DNA of 64,000 nucleotides from Capronia americana (taxonomy: Eukaryota; Ascomycota; Eurotiomycetes; Chaetothyriales; Herpotrichiellaceae). Within the stretch, counting starts at the first letter, position 1; every line of letters starts with the position of its first letter. Under the pieces are notes generated by a model that ran no database searches, was not told the DNA's origin, and saw nothing but the letters and a program-made list of their open reading frames with translations. Shown piece by piece: positions 55,878 to 64,000 of this stretch. Position numbers and translations under genes: made by a program. The stretch is taken from positions 930,001 to 994,000 of the forward strand of contig JADWQD010000002.1 in the NCBI GenBank assembly GCA_016110215.1. Reading direction: 5' to 3'.

Positions 55878-58800
55878 ATGCTTGGACTTGCCCCTGCGTT
55901 GCTTTTGGGCGTCAACGCCACTGTACAAGTGTCCGAATACTCACAAGCCGTGTTGAAGCCTGTCGAATCTGTCGATGCGATCAACAAGCGGCAAGCTGCT
56001 CAACCTTTCAACAATGACTACACCGGTCCATATTACGAGTCTCCCCCAAGTTACCCTTCGCCATGGGGTTCAGGTGCCGGCGACTGGGCCGCTGCCTACG
56101 AGAAGGCCCGCGCCTTCGTTGGTGGACTGACCTTGATGGAGAAAGTCAACCTCACAACCGGTACTGGGTCAGTCACAGTAGTCTTGCGAATGAGGACTCT
56201 TGCTGACCTGCGTCAAGTTGGGAATCTGATAAATGTGTCGGAAACACTGGCTCCATTCCTCGACTCGGATTTCCCTCACTATGTATGCAGGACGGTCCCC
56301 TCGGTATCCGTTTCGGTAAGTGCCGTGTGTCAACCATGAGTGTACGCCAGCCGCTGACAGGAAGCAAGCCGACTATGTCACCGCATTTCCGGCGGGAATT
56401 AACGTCGCTGCCACATGGAGTCGTGAACTTGCGAGAGCTCGTGGCGAAGCTATGGGTGCTGAGAACAGAGACAAAGGTATCGATACGCTGTTGGGCCCTG
56501 TATGTGGTCCGTTGGGTCGTCACCCAGAAGGCGGCCGAAACTGGGTAAGTCCTCCTGCTCAATACCTGAGGATGGCTACACTGACTAGCAATAGGAAGGG
56601 TTCAGTCCCGATCCGTATCTCACTGGAGCCTTGATCGCACCTACAATTCAAGGCATCCAGAGTCAGGGAGTCATGGCATGCACAAAACACTTCATCGGAA
56701 ACGAGCAAGAACACTTCCGACAAGTCGGGGAATCAATTGGCTATGGTTACAACATCACTGCCACCCTTAGCTCCAACATTGACGACAAGACCATGCATGA
56801 GCTCTACCTTTGGCCCTTCGCCGATGCTGTTCGAGCTGGTACCGCTTCCGGTGAGTGCCGGCCCAATATGAGGTTGCCTTACGCTGACAATCGCATAGTC
56901 ATGTGCTCTTATCAACAAGTGAATAACTCATATGGTTGTGCCAATTCCTACACCATGAACCATCTCCTCAAGGGCGAACTCGGCTTCCAAGGCTTCGTCA
57001 TGTCCGACTGGCAAGCCCAACATTCTGGCGTTGGTACTTCGTTGGCGGGACTCGACATGAGCATGCCGGGCGACACACTCTTCAATACCGGCTACAGCTA
57101 CTGGGGCACCAACCTGACCATCGCTGTCCTCAACGGCACTGTTCCAGAGTGGCGCGTTGACGATATGGCGACGAGGATCATGGCGGGCTACTACTATGTC
57201 GGCCGTGATTCCCATTATACTCCAACCAATTTCTACGCTTGGGGTCAGGATACCTATGGACACGCGTCAGCCGCCGACCCGAACTCTCCTCTGATCATCG
57301 TCAATGAGCATTTGAATGTCCAGGACGAGCACCGAAATATTGTTCGCGCAGTCGGCCAGGCCTCGAACGTCCTTCTGAAGAACACTAACGGTGCTCTTCC
57401 GCTCCGGGGCACCGAGAGGCAGGTCGGCCTATTCGGCTACGATGCTTGCAGTAATCCTTGGGGCGCCAACGGTTGTCCCAATCGCCAATGCGATAACGGC
57501 ACTCTTGCAATGGGTTACGGTAGCGGCACGGCCGAGTTCCCATACTTGGTGACACCCGAGCAAGCCATCCAGAACTACATCTTGACAAAGACCAACGGCG
57601 AAACGCAAACCATCTGCGACAACTATGCCGACAGTCAAATCAAGGCCCTCGCGTCTCAAGCTGATGTTGCCATCGTCTTCGCGAACGCCGACTCTGGAGA
57701 AGGGTTCATTACCATCGATGGCAATACCGGGGACCGCAACAACTTGACCCTTTGGGGCGGAGGAGATCGACTGATCAACAATGTTACCAAATACAACAAC
57801 AACACCATCGTCGTCCTGCACACTGTTGGCCCTGTCAATGTGTCTGCTTGGTATGAAAACGAGAATGTAACCGCGATCATCTGGGCTGGTCTGCCTGGCC
57901 AGGAGAGTGGTAATGCTCTTGTCGATATCCTTTATGGACTTGTCAACCCTGGCGGCAAATTACCATTCACAATCGCCCGCAACCGAGAAGATTACGGGAC
58001 CGATGTGCTTTACGAGCCAAACAATGGACAATTCGATGCTCCACAGGAATACTTTGCCGAGGGCGTTTTCCTCGATTATCGACACTTCGATCAGGCAGGT
58101 ATTGAACCGATCTACGAGTTTGGCTTTGGTCTCAGTTATACGACTTTTGAATATTCCAACTTGGTCATCACCCCAGGGAACCCAGCACCATATGTTCCCA
58201 CTAGTGGCTTGACGGGACCTGCGCCGAGCTACGGTACTGCGCCCCCAGACCTGTCTCAGTATGTTTTCCCGAATGGCAGCATCCCGTACCGATACTACGA
58301 GTTCATCTATCCGTATCTCAACAGTACCGATCTCGAAGCTTCTTCGGCCGATCCTGACTATGGCCTGCCAACCGAGCAGTACGTCCCCGCTGGCGCACAA
58401 GATGGTTCTCCACAGCCAATTCCAGCAGCCGGAGGCGCCCCCGGTGGTAATCCTTTGCTATACGAGGTTGTCGCAACGGTGACGGCAACCATCACCAACA
58501 CCGGCGATGTTGTGGGCGATGAGGTTGCCCAGTTGTACGTCTATCTTGGCGAAGGAGAGCCGCCAAAGGTCCTCCGTGGATTCGACCGCATCACCGTCGC
58601 CCCTGGCCAATCCGCGACATTTACCGCCGAGCTCACCCGCCGTGATGTCTCTGTTTGGGATACTGTTTCACAGAACTGGGTCCAAGTCCAGAATCCAACC
58701 ATCTACGTCGGCACGTCCAGCAGAAACCTCCCACTCTCTGGCACTCTTTCAAGTGGCAGTTCCTCACCGTCGCCACCCGCCGGACCCCCAGGAGGCAGCG

Positions 58801-58988
58801 TCACCTGGTCTCCGGCTCCCCCATCGACCTCTGCGGGTTCTGCCACCTATTCTTATGGCGGACACCCTACAGGTCCACCTGTTTCTCAAATTTCTGATGG
58901 TCAACCACAATGGGGACCTCCGACAGGATATCCTGTTGTGAGCCAGCTGTCCGATGGTCAGCCACAAGCTTGGCCTACATCCGCATGA
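55878..58988 (+). CDS. Secreted GH3 beta-glucosidase with PIR-like C-terminal repeats
   Basis: Exons 55878-56167, 56218-56315, 56369-56544, 56595-56850 and 56899-58988 encode 969 residues; introns are 48-53 bp. Starting at ATG 55878 gives a hydrophobic N-terminus (MLGLAPALLLGVNA) that can act as a signal peptide. GH3 blocks in order: YYESPPSYPSPWGSGAGDW, LTTGTGWESDKCVGNTGSIP, LCMQDGPLGIRF, AFPAGINVAATWSREL, KHFIGNEQEHFRQ and FVMSDWQAQHSGVG, where Asp of MSDW is the nucleophile. The C-terminal fibronectin-like domain ends near SRNLPLSG. The tail (about 890-969) is Ser/Pro/Gly-rich and has two PIR-like repeats. The enzyme releases glucose from cellobiose and other beta-glucosides outside the cell. 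Closest family relatives end at the fibronectin domain. Two introns use AAG acceptors, and one 48-bp intron is in frame. Confidence 0.93.
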
Positions 58989-59984
58989 TCGAGCAGCGAA
59001 GTCGGCACCAACCATTCGTGCAGGACGCTATTAATCATAATAAGGGACCAAATGTGAGATAGTCGGGAAACCATTGGTGTCGATGGGTATTCGAGCACGA
59101 ACAGTTTGGGAGATGTTTGATAGCTCCGACTCAAGGCATGGACGATTATCGACCACGAGCCAGCCTCCTCTGGTCCATAAGAGCGCAAAGACGCATCTTG
59201 ATTGCACATAGACGAGGTGAATGAATGATGACCACAACGCACCAGAAGACAACAGCAGTGACCTGAAATATATCATCCTGTATGTTGCTGTGGGCATGAC
59301 CACCTCATAAACTACTGTACCAGAACTGTGGCCCGTTGTGACGCCAACAATATTAGAATAGAACACTGACAACAACCGGCTTGAAGGGATACAGGGTTGC
59401 GAAGAAAGCAAGATCGTAGACGTCCTCTGTAATCTACAGTGCTGTTAATATCATTAGTGTTACGCATCCACAGGACATAGTACTTTACTAGGTGGCGTGT
59501 GGAAGATAAAGTTTGCGATAAGGTTTTCCACCGATCAACCAGATCAGATCAGATGAGATCCCGATCTCGGGAAGGGGGAGAGAGTGGTGGCGTCATTGTT
59601 GTCCTTCTCCTCTGCGTACGAGTAGGGACTGCGAGGATTGGATTTACGGTACAGGATGTGCGTTCTCGACGTCTCAGTGAGAAGTGTCAGCGTCCGACGA
59701 GTGAGGAAGTAGTTTCTACCTACTGTTCTACTGTTTTATTATACTACAATTCACTGTTACGTGCGTGAACGTGCTTGAGCACCGATCGACCGGACCCGAC
59801 TGAGGACACGGGACAAGAGCAAAAGAACAGGAAATCGGACACGCTGTGCTTCGTTCATATCCCTTATACCGATATTATCAGGTACTGTCTGTACACGGAG
59901 TATTACCTAAGAGTACAAGAAATATCTCGAGGGGACGCTTTGACTCACAAAAAGCACGCCGTCGCCGCCGCCTTCAGCATCACC
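58989..59984. other. Intergenic/promoter region, about 1.0 kb
   Basis: This holds the 3' flank of the beta-glucosidase and the photolyase promoter. It contains the GATC cluster (59533-59566) and a GATCGA at 59784-59789. No gene is visible. Confidence 0.6.
59533..59566. promoter_or_regulatory. GATC cluster, candidate light-response element
   Basis: GATC occurs at 59533, 59542, 59547, 59557 and 59563, five times in 34 bp, about 420 bp upstream of the photolyase ATG. The fungal White Collar GATA-type complex binds paired GATC/GATCGA sites, and photolyase genes are usual light-induced targets. The role here is inferred. Confidence 0.5.
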
Positions 59985-62102
59985 ATGGCGTCCGGGTCTT
60001 CGAAACCCGCCGTCCACTCTGGTCCTCGAGTGCTGTACTGGTTCCGCACGGACCTGCGCGTCCACGACTCCCCGGGGCTCACGCACGCGTTGTCGCTCGC
60101 GCCCTCGGCCTTGATCCCCCTCTGGACATGGGATCCTCACTACGTGTACCGCCAGCGCGGGGGCGCGAACCGCTGGGCCTTTCTGACCGAGTGCATGCGC
60201 GACGTGTCGCGCCGGCTGACGGGCCTGAACGCGAGGCAGAAGCTGTTCGTCGTGCGAGCAGGCCCGCAACGGGTCATGCGGCGGTTGTTGGAGCGGTGGC
60301 GGATCGACGTCCTCGTGTTTGAGGCGGACACGGACGCGTACGCCGCCCTGAGGGACGACGAGGTCACGCGGGTGGCGGAGCGGTGTGGTGTGCGGGTGGT
60401 CTCGGTGCCGGGGGGACGGACGCTGTTCGATCCGCGCGAGGTCGTCCGCATGAATGCCGGGAGGCCGACGATGAGTATGGCGCAGCTTTTGAAGGCGGTG
60501 GGGAAGATCAACGGTGGAGTGCCCGCGAGGCCGTTGGGCGCGCCGACTGCGTTGCCGGATCCGTTGGACGCGGACACTATGGATTTGACGGCCTTGGACG
60601 AGGATCTCGGGAGTATGGAGAGGAAGGACCACACCACCCAGGACCAGCAGCGTGACTGGCCTAGTGCCGAGGGACTGGATGATTATAATGCCGTGCAGAG
60701 GACGCTTGATGGCGTGGATGGCGAAACCCAGTATTCATGCGGTCTGATGGGACCCGGTCGCGACTTTGGCGTCCCGACACTGCAGGAGATGGGGATCGAT
60801 GCAGCGAGTGTGACGACGCCGCACCGAGGAGGCGAGACCGCTGCGTTGGAGCTCCTGGCCAGACACGTCGCGCACGAGGAATATATCGCCACGTTCGAGA
60901 AGCCCGCAACCGCGCCGACCGCGTTCGACCCTCCAGCCACGACGGTCCTCAGCCCGCACTTGCACTTTGGGAGTCTCTCGTGTCGCCAGTTCTGGTGGGA
61001 TGTCCAGGCCGTGATTGAAAGGCGGCGGAAGGACAACAAGCCCGTCAGTCACCAACCGGTCAACATTCCAGGCCAGTTGCTCTTTCGGGACATGTACTTC
61101 GCGGCACATTGTCAGGTTGGGGTCCCCTTCGGACAGCTAATCGGCAACCCGGTCGCGAGGTTCGTCCCCTGGCACTTGCAGTCCCGCTACCGGAGCAGCG
61201 GCCCGGACGCGAAACCCGTCACGGACGGGACGTATATCGTCGACGACCCCAAGGCGGAGGAGTACTTCCAGCGGTGGAAACACGGGCGCACAGGCTTCCC
61301 CTGGATCGACGCCCTCATGCGCCAACTCAAGCGGGAAGGCTGGATCCACCATCTCGGCCGCCACGCCGTGGCTTGTTTTCTGACCAGAGGGGGCTGCTAC
61401 GTCTCCTGGGAGCGCGGCGCCGAGGTGTTTGAAGAGTGGCTTGTCGACCACGAAGTCGCGTGCAACGCGGGGAACTGGATGTGGTTGTCATGCACGGCCT
61501 TCTTTAGCCAGTTTTATCGGTGTTATAGCCCCGTGGCTTTCCCGAAGAAGTGGGATCCCGAAGGTCAGTTCGTGAGGAAGTACGTACCGGAGCTCGCGAG
61601 CTTCGACAAGAAGCATATCTATGAGCCGCATAAAGCGCCGATTGCGGATCAGAAGGCCTGGGGGTGTGTGGTTACCGGTGATGGAAGTGGCGAGGCGCCG
61701 TCGGACGGAGAGTACAACGTCTACCCGAAGCCGATGTTTGATTTCAACGAGAGGAGGCAGTTCTGCATCGATCAGATAAAAAGGGCTTATGATGTAGGAT
61801 TATACGGCGACGACGAGAGGGTTGTTAGTGGTGAATGGAGGAAGTTGTTTGATCGATACGACGAAGGTGGGGAGTGGAGGGAAGAGGCCAATGGTGCCAT
61901 AGCCAGAGGCGAGAAACGATCCAGAGATGATAGCAGCACGGGTGATCGTGGAGATGATATGAGCAAGGACGTCCATAATGGTGGTGGGAGTCTCGATGAT
62001 CATGCAGAGAAGAGAATGGTAGTGAAGAAACGGTCTCCCAAGAAGGGCAAGCAACAGCGGACATTAGATTCCATGGTGTCCAGACAGAGAGGGAAGAGGT
62101 GA
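59985..62102 (+). CDS. Animal-type cryptochrome/(6-4) photolyase
   Basis: A single exon of 705 residues from ATG 59985 (caccATGg context); the upstream frame is open but has no ATG. The N-terminal photolyase domain (about 16-150) starts RVLYWFRTDLRVHDSPGL and includes GGANRWAFL. The FAD-binding domain (about 280-560) has LSPHLHFGSLSCRQFWW, GRTGFPWIDALMRQL, HHLGRHAVACFLTRG and NAGNWMWLSCTAFFSQFYRC, which place it in the animal cryptochrome/(6-4) photolyase branch rather than CPD class I. The C-terminal 100 residues are charged, with a basic cluster (KKRSPKKGKQQ) that can serve as nuclear localisation signal, then QRTLDSMV. Family members repair (6-4) photoproducts with blue light or act as photoreceptors. 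Codon use is notably GC-rich in the N-terminal half. Confidence 0.93.
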   Translation: MASGSSKPAVHSGPRVLYWFRTDLRVHDSPGLTHALSLAPSALIPLWTWDPHYVYRQRGGANRWAFLTECMRDVSRRLTGLNARQKLFVVRAGPQRVMRRLLERWRIDVLVFEADTDAYAALRDDEVTRVAERCGVRVVSVPGGRTLFDPREVVRMNAGRPTMSMAQLLKAVGKINGGVPARPLGAPTALPDPLDADTMDLTALDEDLGSMERKDHTTQDQQRDWPSAEGLDDYNAVQRTLDGVDGETQYSCGLMGPGRDFGVPTLQEMGIDAASVTTPHRGGETAALELLARHVAHEEYIATFEKPATAPTAFDPPATTVLSPHLHFGSLSCRQFWWDVQAVIERRRKDNKPVSHQPVNIPGQLLFRDMYFAAHCQVGVPFGQLIGNPVARFVPWHLQSRYRSSGPDAKPVTDGTYIVDDPKAEEYFQRWKHGRTGFPWIDALMRQLKREGWIHHLGRHAVACFLTRGGCYVSWERGAEVFEEWLVDHEVACNAGNWMWLSCTAFFSQFYRCYSPVAFPKKWDPEGQFVRKYVPELASFDKKHIYEPHKAPIADQKAWGCVVTGDGSGEAPSDGEYNVYPKPMFDFNERRQFCIDQIKRAYDVGLYGDDERVVSGEWRKLFDRYDEGGEWREEANGAIARGEKRSRDDSSTGDRGDDMSKDVHNGGGSLDDHAEKRMVVKKRSPKKGKQQRTLDSMVSRQRGKR

Positions 62103-63042
62103 CAGGCCACGGGTGATTTTTGATGGTGGTAGTCTGGACGCCGGTGGTTAGATTGGTAAACATACAGTCGATTTTCCAGGTCATTCCTCGTGTGTTTCCT
62201 GTTGTCAGAAGGTTAGAGAGACGGTGACGGATGCTCATGGCGCCCAGGTCGTCGCTGGATTGCTAATCTGCCACTTGAGTACAGAGTCGTGAGATGTCCC
62301 AACTCATGTGGGGTTCTGCACACTGCGACATATGTGACGAGTCACGAGGGAGCCTACCTGAATGAATTGATCTGTTTGCTCAGTGGGATTCCCGCCAAGA
62401 CTAATACGGCAGGAGCTTCAGCCTAAAGACCTGTCGATGCGATTGTGGAGAGTCCTTGGGAGGCCTGTATCAACCTGAAGCAAGGCGTCTGCTTTGTACC
62501 AGGGTATGCAGGCTATGTCGCAGCAAGAAGGTCACCAGCACGGTAGCATGGCAGGCAGGCAGGTTCAACGACATGCCTGACTAATGGAGCCTCGTCACTC
62601 ATACTCGTACCAAGTCTCTGCAGCCACTAGTCGGAGATTGAAGCAGTCAATGATGCCCAAGTCGAGGCTGCTAGCAAGCTTCTCCAAGGGGGAGGTGGAA
62701 AAAGGAGCTGCCAGTAAAGGCCCGCAAACTCTTCACTGCTCGTCGACCATTTGGGAGGCCGAGACCGCTCTTGGCCGACCTGGTTGTATCAGCACTGTGT
62801 GACCAGCAGGTCGCCAGTATCGTCCGACCTTTGTTACGATTCAGATGCCGTGGTCTCGGGTAATTGGCCAGCGGTGGTGGGGTAGTGCATTACGCGCCCG
62901 CCTTGAAGAGGCAGCCTACCATCAGGCTGACAGGGGCTGTGCCATCTGCCATTCGACCACGTTCTCCCATCCAGGTATATATCGTTCATGCTGTCTTTCA
63001 GCTTGTCAATAACCTGCTTCGCTCACCCGGCAGCACTTCAGA
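62103..63042. other. Intergenic, about 0.9 kb
   Basis: This is the 3' flank of the photolyase and promoter of the last gene. Nothing else is seen. Confidence 0.55.
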
Positions 63043-64000
63043 ATGGACGGTATCGAGGAGAAACTCCAAAAGTTCGCTAAACAGGATGACGAAAAGACCG
63101 AGTTTATCCAGGTAACGTAACCAAGCGATTGTGGAAGCCTGTGGTCGATTGACAACCTGTGAAGGACCTCGTGAAACGGATCAATGGCTTGAGTGACGAA
63201 AACGATAAGCTGAAAAAACAGCTTGGCATGTCTCAATACACCTGCCAGAAGATGGACGACGATCTGAATAGCTTGAAGAAGCAGGGAGTCAGCATGCAGC
63301 GTTTGATGGTGGGCTCACGCGTTTCCCAAGCAGTGGCTCGCAGCTTCTGACCGTCCCCCAAGGGCTCCAATCCATTCGTTCTTGTTTTGATTGACGGGGA
63401 CATCGCAACTGTGAGCTGCATATTCCCTCTAGGGTCGACCGCCGAATGCTAATAGAGCGTTTAGTTCTCCGACGATTATGTGCAACGTGCTTCCTTGGGG
63501 GGTCATGACATCGCTCGTGATCTGAGAAAGGCCGTGTCCGAATATTTCCAGACGAAAGATGGCGCTTTCGTGCCTGACACCAAGATTGTTATTCACGTTT
63601 TCGCCAACATAGCTGGGTTGGCCAGAACGTACTATGATGCCAAATTGCTGCATGATCCCATGATGTTTCGTCAGTTTGTTCAGGGATTCAACAAAGAGCA
63701 CCCTCTATGCCACTTTACCGATGCAGGAGATGATAAGGAAGCGGCGGACAATAAGGTGAAAGGTATTTCAGGCTGCCGACCCTGTGAGAAACAATGCTGA
63801 GCACATGACAGCGGAGATGGCATTGTTCTATGATAATGTGCACTGCAAGCACATCATGTTAGCTGCTTCCGGTGATAACAGCTACGCAGGCTTTCTGCGA
63901 CAGTACAGCCTGACCGATCGAGTCTCTTCCCGGGTCGTGCTGATCGAATCGATCCCTTTCGCCAGTCAACTCGACGAACTCGCAGTCAAGTTCCAGAACA
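63043..64000 (+). CDS. DUF7923-type protein, N-terminal part (3' end outside window)
   Basis: Exons 63043-63111, 63165-63308, 63363-63410, 63465-63762 and 63812 to the window end are modelled, with introns of 49-54 bp. The first 70 residues form a Lys/Asp-rich coiled coil (MDGIEEKLQKFAKQDDEK and later DLVKRINGLSDENDKLKK). NPFVLVLIDGD then opens the DUF7923 domain, followed by ARDLRKAVSEYF, TKIVIHVFANIAGLARTYYD, FVQGFNKEHPLCHFTDAG and VHCKHIMLAASGDNSYAGFL. Fungal relatives often carry CCCH zinc fingers further on, which would suggest RNA binding, but that part is not in view. A TGA in frame at 63348 is avoided only by the intron 63309-63362, whose GTGGGC donor and AAG acceptor are weak. Confidence 0.78.

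Noticed and set aside
59907..60632. 241-codon minus-strand frame opposite the photolyase N-terminus
   Set aside because: A product of GC-rich codon use on the coding strand; Arg/His/Pro-rich translation with no domain.
1..64000. Biosynthetic gene cluster, transposon or CRISPR array
   Set aside because: No backbone synthase, transposase, reverse transcriptase, terminal repeats or spaced direct repeats were found.

Overview
This window is chromosomal DNA from a filamentous ascomycete (Pezizomycotina). The evidence is short spliceosomal introns, mostly 46-70 bp, with GT..AG ends and CTGAC/CTAAC-type branch sites, a HET-domain gene, and family content typical of filamentous fungi (DUF7704-type and DUF7923-type proteins, Pal1, a CLU1 protein with TPRs, an animal-type cryptochrome/photolyase). 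Several proteins look most like those of Eurotiomycetes or Chaetothyriales, but that placement is an inference without a database search. I see no viral sequence, CRISPR array, complete transposon or secondary-metabolite cluster. Start codons were taken as ATG only, and exons were joined by reading splice sites and frames by eye.

Layout. 1-9.7 kb: the 3' part of phosphopantothenate-cysteine ligase, two neighbouring coiled-coil genes that may be old paralogs, a ureidoglycolate-lyase-like enzyme on the minus strand, a small frame-broken Cys-rich gene, and a four-helix membrane protein. 10.6-24 kb: a plus-strand run of regulators, namely an F-box/WD40 protein, an FHA-forkhead transcription factor, a stand-alone Arb2-domain protein, a Ser-rich unknown with a DUF7918-like N-terminus, and an RBM5/RBM10-type splicing factor (RS-RRM-RanBP2 finger-RRM-C2H2-G-patch). 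24.6-39 kb: a HET-domain protein, Yae1, a SLC33-type acetyl-CoA transporter, kinetochore CENP-O/Mcm21, an acidic unknown and the 1331-residue CLU1 protein. 40-54 kb: a mitochondrial P-loop ATPase, a Cys-rich protein, a multi-pass membrane protein, Pal1, Mediator subunit MED31, a decayed enoyl-CoA hydratase pseudogene and an EXPERA-like membrane protein. 55.7-64 kb: a secreted GH3 beta-glucosidase with a C-terminal tail containing two PIR-like repeats, an animal-type cryptochrome/(6-4) photolyase with a GATC-rich promoter block, and a DUF7923-type protein cut by the window end.

The genes do not form one pathway. This is an ordinary mixed fungal neighbourhood of housekeeping and regulatory genes. 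The most interesting points are the GH3/PIR-like fusion, the GATC cluster upstream of the photolyase, frequent AAG 3' splice sites (5 of 25 modelled introns), a recurring intergenic TACTCCGTA nonamer, and two decayed genes.
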